From UBA4951 sp963652335 (GTDB lineage: Bacteria; Bacillota_I; Bacilli_A; RFN20; CAG-826): a stretch of DNA of 64,000 bases. Shown here piece by piece: positions 53,263 to 62,599 of the stretch (positions within the stretch are counted from its first letter, which is position 1; each line of letters begins with the position of its first letter). The stretch covers positions 62,001-126,000 of the forward strand of contig CAVJSS010000002.1 in the NCBI GenBank assembly GCA_963652335.1. Reading direction: 5' to 3'. The translations under genes and the position numbers were made by a program. The notes under the pieces are model-generated. The model had not been told where the DNA came from, made no database searches, and saw only the letters and a program-made list of their open reading frames with translations.

Positions 53263-53553
53263 ATGGCACGTTCTAGCAAAAAAGGACCTTTCGTGGATGA
53301 ATACCTTCTCAAGAAGGTCGAAGCCATCCAAAAGTCCGGCAAGAAAGAAATCATCAAGACTTGGTCTCGCCGTTCGACGATTTATCCAGCCTTCGTCGAG
53401 CATACCTTCGCCGTTTATAACGGCAAAGAACACATCACCGTCTATGTCACAGAAGACATGGTCGGCCATAAATTGGGCGAATTCGCCCCAACCCGCAACT
53501 TCCCTGGTCACCATGGCAACAATGCCGAAGACAAAGCTGCGGCCAAGAAATAA
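53263..53553 (+). CDS. rpsS: Small subunit ribosomal protein S19
   Basis: 96 aa; starts MARSSKKGPFVDEYL with GHKLGEFAPTRNFPGH. ATG 53263 follows GGAAAGGAG; a longer in-frame start inside rplB is rejected. Confidence 0.97.
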   Translation: MARSSKKGPFVDEYLLKKVEAIQKSGKKEIIKTWSRRSTIYPAFVEHTFAVYNGKEHITVYVTEDMVGHKLGEFAPTRNFPGHHGNNAEDKAAAKK

Positions 53554-53564
53554 GGAGAAGCGTC

Positions 53565-54029
53565 ATGGCAGAAGAAAAGAAAGTCAAAGCTGCTGCTCCT
53601 AAGAAAGCCACAGCCAAAAAGGCAGTCACCAAAAAGGCAGCTGCCAAAAAGGAAGAACCGAAAACCGAAGTCAAGCCTGTCAAGGCACCTGTCACCGAAG
53701 CAACCTGCGTCGTTCGTGACATTCGCGTCACCCCCCGCAAGATCCGCTTGGTCGCGGATTATGTCAGAGGCAAAGACGTCAATGAAGCCCTCGCTCTCTT
53801 AAAACATCTTAATAAGAGCGCAGCCATGCCTGTATATAAGGCCATCAAGTCCGCGGCGGCCAACGCCACCAACAACTTCAACCTCGACGGAGACCTTCTA
53901 TATGTCTCCGAAATCCAGGCTAGCGACGGCAAGAGGATGAAACGTTACTTGCCACGCGCCAAAGGTTCAGCGAGTCCGTTAATCAAAAGAATGGCGTTCT
54001 TACGCGTCACTGTTAAGGAAAGGAGATAA
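53565..54029 (+). CDS. rplV: Large subunit ribosomal protein L22 with basic N-terminal extension
   Basis: 154 aa. The core (about residue 48 on, RDIRVTPRKIRLVADYVRGK) is standard, but a Lys/Ala/Pro-rich, low-complexity extension of about 45 residues (repeated KKA/AKK) precedes it. The only good ribosome binding site is before the first ATG, so the extension is probably translated. Confidence 0.96.
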   Translation: MAEEKKVKAAAPKKATAKKAVTKKAAAKKEEPKTEVKPVKAPVTEATCVVRDIRVTPRKIRLVADYVRGKDVNEALALLKHLNKSAAMPVYKAIKSAAANATNNFNLDGDLLYVSEIQASDGKRMKRYLPRAKGSASPLIKRMAFLRVTVKERR

Positions 54030-54032
54030 TCA

Positions 54033-54728
54033 ATGGGACAGAAAGTTAATGCCAACGGCCTCCGTATCGGAATCAACCGTGGTTGGGAATCCAATTGGTT
54101 TGCCTCCAAAAAAGATTACGGACCTCTCCTTTGGGAAGACATCGCCATCCGCGAATATTTAGACAAAGAATTGAAGAATGCTATGGTCTCAGCCATCAGC
54201 ATCGGCCGCGTCAAATCCGACAAAGGCCATAAAGTCACCATCATCGTCAAGTGCGCCCGTCCGGGCGTCGTCCTTGGCCAAGATGGCGCCAACAAAGCCA
54301 AATTGGTCGCCGGTCTCCAAAAGATCGTCAAATCCGGAAATTTGACCCTTGATGTCGTCGAAGTCGCCAATCCTGACTTAGATGCCACCTTGATCGCCAA
54401 ATGGATCGCATCGGAATTGGAAAACCGCCAATCCTTCCGTTCCACCCAAAAGAAGGCTATCCAAAGAATGCGCAAAGCCGGAGCTTCCGGCTGCCGCACT
54501 CAATGCCAAGGCCGTTTGGGAGGTGCCGAAATCGCCAGACGCGAAGGATACAAAGAGGGCAACGTCCCACTCGAGACCTTGCGCGCCGACATCGATTATG
54601 CCCACATTTCCGCCCATACCGCCTATGGCCGTATCGGCGTGAAAGTCTGGTGCTGCCGCTCCGTCAACAAAACGGGTGCCGTTGAGAAAAAAGGAGGAGA
54701 GAACAATGTTGCAACCAAAGCGCGTTAA
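54033..54728 (+). CDS. rpsC: Small subunit ribosomal protein S3
   Basis: 231 aa; MGQKVNANGLRIGINRGWES, KH domain with GQDGANKAKL, and GRLGGAEIARREGYKEG. Its 3' end overlaps rplP by 23 bases. Confidence 0.98.
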   Translation: MGQKVNANGLRIGINRGWESNWFASKKDYGPLLWEDIAIREYLDKELKNAMVSAISIGRVKSDKGHKVTIIVKCARPGVVLGQDGANKAKLVAGLQKIVKSGNLTLDVVEVANPDLDATLIAKWIASELENRQSFRSTQKKAIQRMRKAGASGCRTQCQGRLGGAEIARREGYKEGNVPLETLRADIDYAHISAHTAYGRIGVKVWCCRSVNKTGAVEKKGGENNVATKAR

Positions 54729-55125
54729 GTATCGTCGTCCGCATGGCCTATCTTATGAAGGCCATGCCAAAGGCGGAACCAACATCGACTTCGGCGATAT
54801 TGGTCTCGTTGCCTTAGAGGGTTGCTACCTCACCGATCGTCAGATCGAATCAGCTCGTATCGTCTTAAGCCGTTATACCAACCGTGCCGGACAAATCTGG
54901 ATCCGTGTCTTCCCGCATCTTGCCAAAACCAAGAAACCAGCCGAAGTTCGTATGGGTTCCGGCAAAGGTTCCCCAGAAGGTTGGGTTGCCGTCGTCAAAG
55001 AAGGGGTCGTCCTCTTCGAAATCGGTGGGATCGATGAGAAGGTTGCCAAAGAAGCCTTGAGAATGGCCGCTTACAAACTTCCTATCAAGACTAAAATCGT
55101 CGCCAAAGGCGAGAAAGGAGAATAA
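54706..55125 (+). CDS. rplP: Large subunit ribosomal protein L16
   Basis: 139 aa; MLQPKRVKYRRPHG start, RMGSGKGSPEGWVAVVK motif. ATG 54706 has AAAGGAGGAG inside rpsC. Confidence 0.98.
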   Translation: MLQPKRVKYRRPHGLSYEGHAKGGTNIDFGDIGLVALEGCYLTDRQIESARIVLSRYTNRAGQIWIRVFPHLAKTKKPAEVRMGSGKGSPEGWVAVVKEGVVLFEIGGIDEKVAKEALRMAAYKLPIKTKIVAKGEKGE

Positions 55126-55128
55126 GCG

Positions 55129-55329
55129 ATGTCAGTCAAAGATCTCAGAGAATTAAGCGTCGAAGAGCTTGATATCAAACTCGCTTCTCTCCGCCAGCAG
55201 CTCTTCGAACTCCGCCGCAAACAAGCAGTCGGACAATTAGAACACCCAGAAGAAATCAAATCAGTCCGCAAGGAAATCGCGCAAGCCGAGACCGTCAAGA
55301 GGGAACGTGCCCTCCAGATCGCTCGCTAA
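55129..55329 (+). CDS. rpmC: Large subunit ribosomal protein L29
   Basis: 66 aa; DLRELSVEELDIKLASLRQQLFELR is the L29 helix. Confidence 0.95.
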   Translation: MSVKDLRELSVEELDIKLASLRQQLFELRRKQAVGQLEHPEEIKSVRKEIAQAETVKRERALQIAR

Positions 55330-55345
55330 GGAAAGGAGTTAAGAA

Positions 55346-55642
55346 ATGGAAAGAAACAACAGAACATCCTTCAGCGGCGTAGTCACTGCCATCAAGAATG
55401 ACAAGACCATCACCGTCACCGTTTCCACCAAGCGCAACGACCCAATCTATGCGAAGCGTGTAGGCTATGCCAAAAAATTCTACGCCCATGATGAAAACAA
55501 CGAATGCCGCGTCGGCGACACCGTCACCATCATGGCTTGCCGCCCAATCTCCAAAACCAAGAGATTCCGCCTGGTAAGCATCGATAAGAAGTTCGTTTCC
55601 GCCGAGGAAGCCGTCGAAGAAGAAAACAAGGAGGCTGAATAA
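55346..55642 (+). CDS. rpsQ: Small subunit ribosomal protein S17
   Basis: 98 aa; FSGVVTAIKNDKTITV and YAHDENNECRVGDTV; acidic C-terminal tail longer than usual. Confidence 0.96.
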   Translation: MERNNRTSFSGVVTAIKNDKTITVTVSTKRNDPIYAKRVGYAKKFYAHDENNECRVGDTVTIMACRPISKTKRFRLVSIDKKFVSAEEAVEEENKEAE

Positions 55643-55644
55643 GC

Positions 55645-56013
55645 ATGGTTCAAAATGAGACCAATCTCGTAGTCGCCGATAATTCCGGCGCCCGCAGCGT
55701 CCGTGTCTTCCGTCAATTCGCCGGGAACCGCGTCAAATTCTCCAGCCTCGGAGACGTCGTCATGTGCGCCGTCAAAGACGCTTCCCCTTCCGGCAAGATC
55801 AAAAAAGGCCAAGTCGTCAAGGGCGTCATCGTCCGCACCAAAAAGCCAGTCCAAAGAAAGGACGGCTCCACGATTGCGTTCGACGACAATGCGTTAGTCA
55901 TCATCGATAACGATGGCAACCCAGTCGGCACCCGTGTCTTCGGACCGGTCGCCCGTGAGCTCCGTGACAAGGGCTATATGAAAATCATCTCCCTTGCCAT
56001 CGAAGTCTTATAA
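55645..56013 (+). CDS. rplN: Large subunit ribosomal protein L14
   Basis: 122 aa; MVQNETNLVVADNSGARSV and FGPVARELRDKGYMKIISLA. Confidence 0.98.
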   Translation: MVQNETNLVVADNSGARSVRVFRQFAGNRVKFSSLGDVVMCAVKDASPSGKIKKGQVVKGVIVRTKKPVQRKDGSTIAFDDNALVIIDNDGNPVGTRVFGPVARELRDKGYMKIISLAIEVL

Positions 56014-56028
56014 GGAGAAGAAAAGATT

Positions 56029-56340
56029 ATGAACATCAAAAAAGGCGATAAAGTAATCGTTCTCTCCGGAGACGACAAAGGCAAGACCGGCATCGTTCAA
56101 AAGGTCTACCCAGAACTCAATAGGGTTGTCGTTGAGGGCGTGAACGTCCATAAGAAACACAACAAGCCGAATCAGCAGACCCAAGAAGGCAGCGTCTTGG
56201 ACATCTATGTCCCTCTCGATGCTTCAAAAGTCGCGTTGATTGACCCAAAAACCAAAAAGGCCACCCGCGTCCACAAAAAGGTCGTCAATGGCAAAAAGAT
56301 CCGCGTCGGTGGCTCTGGCGAGAGCCTCGAGGCGAAATAA
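56029..56340 (+). CDS. rplX: Large subunit ribosomal protein L24
   Basis: 103 aa; KKGDKVIVLSGDDKGKTGIV KOW motif and NVHKKHNKPN. Confidence 0.97.
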   Translation: MNIKKGDKVIVLSGDDKGKTGIVQKVYPELNRVVVEGVNVHKKHNKPNQQTQEGSVLDIYVPLDASKVALIDPKTKKATRVHKKVVNGKKIRVGGSGESLEAK

Positions 56341-56353
56341 GGAGGAATGAAAA

Positions 56354-56899
56354 ATGGCAGAAAACCGCTTAAAAGCCCGTTATAAAGCTGAAATCGTTCC
56401 AGCCTTAGTCAAACAATTCGATTACAGCACCGTGATGCAGGCCCCTCGCCTTGAGAAGGTCGTCATCAACATCGGTGCCGGAGATGCCACCACCAATGAA
56501 AAGGTCATCGAGGATTGCGTCAGGGAATTGGCGACCATCACCGGCCAAAAGCCAGTAGTCACCAAAGCCAAGAAATCCATCGCTACCTTCAAAGTCCGTG
56601 AAGGACAATCCATTGGCTGCAAAGTCACTCTCCGCGGAACCCGTATGTACGAATTCCTCGACAAATTGGTTTCTATCTCATTGCCACGCGTTCGCGACTT
56701 CCGCGGCGTCAGCAAGAACGCCTTCGATGGCCATGGCAATTACACCTTGGGCATCAAGGAGCAGCTCATCTTCCCTGAAATCGATTACGATAAGGTGAGC
56801 AAAATCCGCGGCATGGATATCGTCATCGTCACGACCGCCAATACCGATGAGGAAGCTTATGCTTTGCTCAAGGAAATCGGCATGCCGTTTAAGAAATAA
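56354..56899 (+). CDS. rplE: Large subunit ribosomal protein L5
   Basis: 181 aa; EKVVINIGAGDA, GQKPVVTKAKKSIATFKVREG and IVTTANTDEEAYALL. Confidence 0.98.
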   Translation: MAENRLKARYKAEIVPALVKQFDYSTVMQAPRLEKVVINIGAGDATTNEKVIEDCVRELATITGQKPVVTKAKKSIATFKVREGQSIGCKVTLRGTRMYEFLDKLVSISLPRVRDFRGVSKNAFDGHGNYTLGIKEQLIFPEIDYDKVSKIRGMDIVIVTTANTDEEAYALLKEIGMPFKK

Positions 56900-56909
56900 G
56901 GAGTAACCC

Positions 56910-57095
56910 ATGGCTAAAACTAGTTTGAAAGTCAAATGTGAGCGCCCGGTTAAATTCTCTACCCGCGCTTACACCCGCTGCAAGCGCTGTGGGCGTCCTC
57001 ATGGCGTCATCCGCAAATTCGGATTATGCCGCATCTGCATCCGCGAACTCGCTTATAAGGGCGAGATTCCTGGAATGAAGAAAGCATCTTGGTAA
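56910..57095 (+). CDS. rpsZ: Small subunit ribosomal protein S14, zinc type
   Basis: 61 aa with CKRC and CRIC zinc ligands, the short zinc-binding form of S14 common in Firmicutes. Confidence 0.96.
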   Translation: MAKTSLKVKCERPVKFSTRAYTRCKRCGRPHGVIRKFGLCRICIRELAYKGEIPGMKKASW

Positions 57096-57116
57096 TAGGA
57101 AGGAGACAATAGAAAT

Positions 57117-57512
57117 ATGAACGCAGACCCAATCGCGGATATGCTTACCCGCATTCGCAACGCAAACGCTTTACGTTATGAGACCGTCTCCATGCCTTAT
57201 AGCAAAATGAAGCAAGCCATCGCTGACATCTTGGTCAAAGAAGGCTTCATCGTCTCGGCTGTCTTCGATGGCGAAGGCGTTAAGAAAAACTTAACCATCA
57301 CCCTCAAATACGGCCCAACCGGCGAACGTGCCATCACTGGTTTGAAGCGCATCTCCAAGCCAGGCCTCCGCGCCAACGCTCAGTGCGACAAGCTCCCACG
57401 CGTCCTTGGCGGATTAGGCATCGCCATCATCTCCACGAGCAAAGGCTTATTGACCGATGCTGAGGCCCGCAAGGCCAACGTCGGCGGCGAAGTCCTCTGC
57501 TACGTTTGGTAA
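57117..57512 (+). CDS. rpsH: Small subunit ribosomal protein S8
   Basis: 131 aa; DPIADMLTRIRNAN and IISTSKGLLTDAEARKANVGGEVLCYVW. S8 usually autoregulates the spc part of the operon. Confidence 0.97.
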   Translation: MNADPIADMLTRIRNANALRYETVSMPYSKMKQAIADILVKEGFIVSAVFDGEGVKKNLTITLKYGPTGERAITGLKRISKPGLRANAQCDKLPRVLGGLGIAIISTSKGLLTDAEARKANVGGEVLCYVW

Positions 57513-57530
57513 TAAGGAGTATCTGAAGAT

Positions 57531-58073
57531 ATGAGTAGAATCGGATTGAAACCCGTCGCTCTTCCGGAGGGAGTCACTTGCACTCTCAATGAAGGGACTG
57601 CCGTCATCAAAGGTTCCAAAGGCGAAGTAAGCGTCCATCTTCCAAAGGACGTTAGCGTCTCTCTTACCGACGGCGTGTTATCTGTTAAGCCAATCGGCGA
57701 AGATACCCCGTGCACTGGCACGACCGTCGCCAACCTTCTAAATGCCGTCAAAGGCGTCACCGAAGGCTGGAAGAAGGAACTCGAAGTAGCCGGCACCGGT
57801 TATCGCTGTTCCATCAAAAACGGCAACATCGTCATGTTCTTGGGCTACAGCCACGAGATCAGCGTTGCCCCAGTTGGCAAATTCACCAAAATCACCTGCC
57901 CAAGCGAAACGACCATCACCGTCGAGGGCTGCGACAAGCAGGAAGTCGGCCAAACTGCCGCTCTTATCTATGATTGCCATCGTCCAGACGTCTATGGCAA
58001 CAAGGGTGTCCACTATAAGGGCCAAAAGATGATCAAGAAAGTCGGCAAACGCGCCGCTTCCGGCAAGAAATAA
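57531..58073 (+). CDS. rplF: Large subunit ribosomal protein L6
   Basis: 180 aa; MSRIGLKPV start, GYSHEISV and RRPDVYGNKG-type RPDVYGNKGVHYKGQ. Confidence 0.97.
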   Translation: MSRIGLKPVALPEGVTCTLNEGTAVIKGSKGEVSVHLPKDVSVSLTDGVLSVKPIGEDTPCTGTTVANLLNAVKGVTEGWKKELEVAGTGYRCSIKNGNIVMFLGYSHEISVAPVGKFTKITCPSETTITVEGCDKQEVGQTAALIYDCHRPDVYGNKGVHYKGQKMIKKVGKRAASGKK

Positions 58074-58089
58074 GGAAAGGAGATAAGAC

Positions 58090-58446
58090 ATGATCAAAAA
58101 AGAATCCCGCAATTCCATGAGACAACGCCGTCATTTGCGTGTCCGTGAAAAAGTGAATGGCACCGCCGAGTGTCCACGTCTTGTCGTCTTCCGCAGCAAC
58201 AAGAACATCGAAGCCCAAATCATCGATGACGTCAAAGGCCACACCTTGGTCGCCTCCTCCTCCGTCGCCCTCAAATTGAGCGATGGCGGAAACAAAGAAG
58301 GCGCTGCCAAAGTCGGTGCCGACGTCGCCGCCAAGGCCTTAGCCGCTGGCATCACCAAAGTCGTCTTTGACCGCGGTGGATACGTATATCATGGCCGTGT
58401 CGCCGCCTTAGCCGACGCCGCTAGAGAAGGAGGACTCGTTTTCTAA
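58090..58446 (+). CDS. rplR: Large subunit ribosomal protein L18
   Basis: 118 aa; RLVVFRSNKNIEAQIIDD and FDRGGYVYHGRVAALADAAREGGL; 5S rRNA-binding. Confidence 0.97.
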   Translation: MIKKESRNSMRQRRHLRVREKVNGTAECPRLVVFRSNKNIEAQIIDDVKGHTLVASSSVALKLSDGGNKEGAAKVGADVAAKALAAGITKVVFDRGGYVYHGRVAALADAAREGGLVF

Positions 58447-58458
58447 CGAGATAGACTT

Positions 58459-59145
58459 ATGGAAGAAACCAAGAAAGTTGAAACTGAAGCAGTTGCCTCC
58501 AATAAACCGGCGAACGCTGGCCGTCCTGCCGATCGCAAAAACGGTGGAGCCCACAAGGGCGGCCGTCCTGCCGATCGCCGCGGACAACGTGGCGGATTCC
58601 GTCGCGACGAAAATGAATACAAAGATCGCGTCGTCAACATCAACCGCATCAGCCGTACCGAAAAAGGCGGCAAGCATATGCGTTTCGATGCTCTCGTCGT
58701 CATCGGCGATGGCAAAGGCAAATACGGATTCGCTCTCCGCAAATCCGGTGAAGTGCCTGATGCCGTCAAAAAGGCTTTGACCGCAGCCAAAAAGAACACC
58801 TATACCATCAAAATCAGCAAAAACGGCACCATCGCTCATGAGGTCGTCGGCAAATTCGGCGATACCCGCGTTCTCTTGAAACCAGCCCCAGCTGGCACCG
58901 GTATCGTTGCCGGTGGCGCCGTCCGTGCCATCTTGGAATTGGCCGGCATCAAAAACGTCGTTTCCAAGGTTTATGGTTCCCGTACCCCAATCAACGTCAT
59001 TCGCGCCACTGACGCCGGACTTCGTTCCTTGAAGGAATATGGCAAAGTCATGGTCCTTCGTGGATTGAAGATCCCTGAAGAAATCAAAGCTTCTTCTCGC
59101 CCAGCAGGCAAAAAACATTACGAGAAACCAGAGGGAGGCAAGTAA
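58459..59145 (+). CDS. rpsE: Small subunit ribosomal protein S5 with Arg/Gly-rich N-terminal extension
   Basis: 228 aa against a usual 165 or so. The core (KDRVVNINRISRTEKGGKHMRFDALVVIGDG on) starts near residue 55. The preceding extension is acidic then Arg/Gly-rich with a repeated GRPADR unit. The start at 58459 lacks a strong ribosome binding site (GAGATAGAC), so a downstream start is possible but no better candidate lies before the core. Confidence 0.95.
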   Translation: MEETKKVETEAVASNKPANAGRPADRKNGGAHKGGRPADRRGQRGGFRRDENEYKDRVVNINRISRTEKGGKHMRFDALVVIGDGKGKYGFALRKSGEVPDAVKKALTAAKKNTYTIKISKNGTIAHEVVGKFGDTRVLLKPAPAGTGIVAGGAVRAILELAGIKNVVSKVYGSRTPINVIRATDAGLRSLKEYGKVMVLRGLKIPEEIKASSRPAGKKHYEKPEGGK

Positions 59146-59147
59146 TA

Positions 59148-59594
59148 ATGGCTACTTCATTATCTGATATCAAAGTCGTCGAAGGTTCCAAATTCGAGCA
59201 TTGGCGCAGAGGCCAAGGCGTTGGCTCCGGCAACGGCAAAACCGCCGGCAAGGGACAAAAAGGCCAAGGCGCCCACGCCCATACCAAGAAAAACGGATTC
59301 GAAGGCGGCCAGATGCCGCTTAACCGCCGTCTCCCTAAATTCGGCTTCCGCAATTTCACTCGCGTCGAATTCGTTCCTGTCAACCTCGACAAACTCAACG
59401 TCTTCGAAGACAATGAGGATGTCACCGTCGAGAAATTGATCGAAAAAGGCATTGTCAAAAAGAGCGCCGGAAAGGTCAAAATCTTAGGCAAAGGAACTTT
59501 AGAAAAGACTCTCAACGTAAAAGCTGACGCCTTCTCCGCCTCCGCTAAGGAAGCCATCGAAGGAAAAGGCGGAAAGGCCGAGGTCCTTAAATAA
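59148..59594 (+). CDS. rplO: Large subunit ribosomal protein L15
   Basis: 148 aa; RRGQGVGSGNGKTAGKGQKGQ and FEGGQMPLNRRLPKFGF. It follows rpsE by two bases; rpmD (L30), normally between them, is absent. Confidence 0.97.
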   Translation: MATSLSDIKVVEGSKFEHWRRGQGVGSGNGKTAGKGQKGQGAHAHTKKNGFEGGQMPLNRRLPKFGFRNFTRVEFVPVNLDKLNVFEDNEDVTVEKLIEKGIVKKSAGKVKILGKGTLEKTLNVKADAFSASAKEAIEGKGGKAEVLK

Positions 59595-60955
59595 TGAAAA
59601 AGTTCGTCTCGATTTTCAAAAACAAGGAGATTGTCAATCGTATTTTCTTTACGATCATGATCCTTTTGGTTCTACGAATCGGGGCGGCAATTCATGTTCC
59701 GGGCGTCGACCCTTCCAAAATGGATGACATGATCAATTCGGGCTCTGCCCTTTCGATCATGAACCTCCTCGGAGGTGGCGCGTTAAGCAACTTCTCCGTC
59801 TTCGCGTTAGGTGTCTCGCCTTATATTACCGCCCAGATTATCGTCCAGCTGTTATCCAAAGACGTCCTCCCTGCTTTGACTGAATTATCGAAGCAAGGCG
59901 AATATGGTCGCAAAAAGATCGCGATGGCCACCCGCTACCTCACCTTGTTGTTAGGCGCGGTTCAAGGCTATGGCATCATCAAAACCATGGAAAACAGCGA
60001 TTATATCACCATAACATTGCAGACAAACTTCTGGACCTACGCCTATATCGTCACCGTTTTGTTGGCTGGCGCTATGCTTACGATGTGGTTGGGTGACCAA
60101 ATCACTGAAAAAGGCTTAGGTAACGGTATATCTGTGATCATCTTCGCCGGATGCGTCAGATCGCTTCCGACCCAGATCACCACTGGCTGGAACAAATGGA
60201 TCACGAACAATCTGTCGCGTTCCAGCACCGAAATAATCCGCGGTTCATTCCAATTCGCGCTTTATATATTGGCGATGGTCCTTATCGTATCATTCGTCGT
60301 ATTCATGGAATTGAGCCGTCGAAAGATACCTGTCCAACACGCCAACAAGTCTGGCGGACAATCAATGGCCCGCGCTTCATTCCTTCCTATCAAAGTTAAC
60401 AGCGCCGGCGTCATCCCTGTCATCTTTGCCTCTTCCATCATGGCTGCTCCGCAAGTCATCGCATCGTTCATCTCGAGCGAAGCATCCCAAGCCGAATGGC
60501 TGAAGATCTTCAACTACAACGAGACGTTCACGATGCCTTGGTTTAACGGGAACACCTGGGAAATGGACTGGGGCTTAGTGATATATTTGGTTCTCATCTT
60601 GGTCTTCTCGTTCTTCTATTCCCAAATGGAAATCGATCCTGCCAAGATGGCCGAGAACTTCCAAAAGAGCGGAGCCTATATCCCAGGCATCCGCCCTGGC
60701 AAAGAAACCGAACGTTATGTTTCGAAAGTTCTTAACCGCGTTACCTTCATCGGAGCTTGGGCCCTCGTGCTCATCGCTGCCTTGCCTATAATTTTGACTC
60801 TTACCAACGTCTTCGATGGCGATACCTCGCTATCTTTGGGCGGCACCGGTTTGATCATCATCGTCGGCGTGGCTCTCGAAATCAACGCTCAGATCGATGG
60901 CTTATTGGCTGGGAAGAGCTTCGACAAAGCGAAAGAGGCCGCCGCAAAGGTATAA
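59594..60955 (+). CDS. secY: Preprotein translocase channel SecY
   Basis: 453 aa, ten membrane helices; plug-region GGGALSNFSVFALGVSPYITAQI, MWLGDQITEKGLGNG and a C-terminal HINE-type segment. Partner of SecA and SecG. Overlaps rplO by one base. Confidence 0.98.
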   Translation: MKKFVSIFKNKEIVNRIFFTIMILLVLRIGAAIHVPGVDPSKMDDMINSGSALSIMNLLGGGALSNFSVFALGVSPYITAQIIVQLLSKDVLPALTELSKQGEYGRKKIAMATRYLTLLLGAVQGYGIIKTMENSDYITITLQTNFWTYAYIVTVLLAGAMLTMWLGDQITEKGLGNGISVIIFAGCVRSLPTQITTGWNKWITNNLSRSSTEIIRGSFQFALYILAMVLIVSFVVFMELSRRKIPVQHANKSGGQSMARASFLPIKVNSAGVIPVIFASSIMAAPQVIASFISSEASQAEWLKIFNYNETFTMPWFNGNTWEMDWGLVIYLVLILVFSFFYSQMEIDPAKMAENFQKSGAYIPGIRPGKETERYVSKVLNRVTFIGAWALVLIAALPIILTLTNVFDGDTSLSLGGTGLIIIVGVALEINAQIDGLLAGKSFDKAKEAAAKV

Positions 60956-60961
60956 TAAGAT

Positions 60962-61606
60962 ATGAAAATCATTCTTATGGGCCCTCCGGGTGCTGGAAAA
61001 GGCACGCACGCCAAGTGGATGGCAAAAGATTATTCGATCCCCCACATTTCCACTGGTGACATGTTTCGCGAAGCCATCGCTTCCGGTTCGGAACTCGGCA
61101 ACAAAATCAAAGACGTCATCGATTCAGGAAATCTCGTTTCCGACGAGCTTACCTGCCAATTGGTGAAAGAGAGGCTTTCTCAGCCTGACTGCGCAAACGG
61201 ATATCTGCTAGACGGATTTCCACGCACGATCCCTCAGGCTGAGGCCCTTAACAACATGGGCGAAGATATCATCCCAACCCATGTCGTCAACATCTCCTGC
61301 CCAGAGGATATCTTGGTGTCACGCATCGCTGGCAGACGCGTCTGCCCAAAATGCGGCGCTAGCTTCAATGTCAACACGATGAAGCCGGAAAAAGAAGGAG
61401 TTTGCGATTATTGCTCATCTCCTCTTATCCAACGCAAAGACGACAACAAGGATTCCTTCAAAATCAGGCTGGACAACTACCACCTGAGCACTGCCCCCCT
61501 TCTTGATTATTATAAGGGGAAAGGCATCTTGCTCGACTTCAAGGGAGAGGACGAAACCTCCAAAGTCAAAGCTTCCATCAAGAAATCCTTGGGAGGCAAA
61601 AAATGA
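60962..61606 (+). CDS. adk: Adenylate kinase, zinc-binding form
   Basis: 214 aa; P-loop GPPGAGKGTHAKW, DGFPRTIPQAE, and a lid with CPKC...CDYC zinc ligands as in Gram-positive enzymes. Interconverts AMP/ATP and ADP. Confidence 0.98.
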   Translation: MKIILMGPPGAGKGTHAKWMAKDYSIPHISTGDMFREAIASGSELGNKIKDVIDSGNLVSDELTCQLVKERLSQPDCANGYLLDGFPRTIPQAEALNNMGEDIIPTHVVNISCPEDILVSRIAGRRVCPKCGASFNVNTMKPEKEGVCDYCSSPLIQRKDDNKDSFKIRLDNYHLSTAPLLDYYKGKGILLDFKGEDETSKVKASIKKSLGGKK

Positions 61607-62352
61607 TCATCCTTAAGTCGCCTCGTGAGATCGCTCTCATGAGGGAAGCAGGACTAATCTGCGACGCCGTTTTCGCCAAGATGGCGGAAATGATCGCTCC
61701 AGGAATAACGACGCAAGAACTTAACGATGCGGCAGAACGCGTCATGATCGAACATGGCGCGATCTCCGCTGAAAAAGGCTATTACGGTTATCCTGGCGCC
61801 ATATGCGCCTCAGTCAACGAAGTCCTCTTACATGGCATCCCATCCCCAAAGAAAATCTTAAGGGATGGCGACATCATCTCCATTGACATTGTGGTAAAGA
61901 AAGACGGCTATTGCGCCGACGCATGCAGAACCTATCCGGTCGGCATCGTCAAAGAGCATGCCCTCAAACTTATCAAAGTCACCGAAGAAGCTTTCTGGAG
62001 CGGAGTCAAACTCGTCAAAGAAGGCGTTCATCTTGGCGATGTCGAACACGCCATACAAGTCATGGCCGAATCAAACGGCTATTCCGTTGCAAGGGAATTC
62101 ACTGGGCACGGAATCGGCAAAGAAATGCACGAAGACCCCTATATCCCAAATTATGGGACTCCGGGCGCTGGCCCAATCTTGAAAGCCGGCATGACGTTGG
62201 CCATCGAACCGATGGTCATGGAAGGAAAGCCTGCCTTGCGCACCCTTCCAGATGGCTGGACGACCGTTACCAAAGACGGCAAATATTCCGCTCATTACGA
62301 AAACACCATCGTCGTGACCAAAGATGGCTACGAGGTGCTAACGATTCGCTAA
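61603..62352 (+). CDS. map: Methionine aminopeptidase type I
   Basis: 249 aa; metal ligands in SIDIVVKKDGYCADACRT, GHGIGKEMHEDP, AIEPMV and HYENTIVV. Overlaps adk by four bases (ATGA). Removes the start methionine from new proteins. Confidence 0.98.
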   Translation: MIILKSPREIALMREAGLICDAVFAKMAEMIAPGITTQELNDAAERVMIEHGAISAEKGYYGYPGAICASVNEVLLHGIPSPKKILRDGDIISIDIVVKKDGYCADACRTYPVGIVKEHALKLIKVTEEAFWSGVKLVKEGVHLGDVEHAIQVMAESNGYSVAREFTGHGIGKEMHEDPYIPNYGTPGAGPILKAGMTLAIEPMVMEGKPALRTLPDGWTTVTKDGKYSAHYENTIVVTKDGYEVLTIR

Positions 62353-62365
62353 AAGGAGACTAACA

Positions 62366-62587
62366 TTGGCAAAAGAAGAATGTCTAGAAATCGAAGCCAC
62401 GGTATTAGAAACGTTGCCTAATGCCAACTTCAAGGTGAAACTCGCCAACGGCGCGGTAGTCCAAGCCTGCGTTTCGGGCAAAATCCGTATGCACTACATA
62501 CGCATTCTCCCCGGTGACCGAGTTACCGTTCAGTTCTCACCTTATGACTTAACACGCGGGCGTATCACATTCCGATACAAAAATTAG
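62366..62587 (+). CDS. infA: Translation initiation factor IF-1
   Basis: 73 aa, OB-fold with LETLPNANFKVKLANG and GKIRMHYIRILPGDRVTV. TTG start with AAAGGAG, since no ATG fits. Confidence 0.97.
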   Translation: MAKEECLEIEATVLETLPNANFKVKLANGAVVQACVSGKIRMHYIRILPGDRVTVQFSPYDLTRGRITFRYKN

Positions 62588-62599
62588 GAGAAAGCATTT

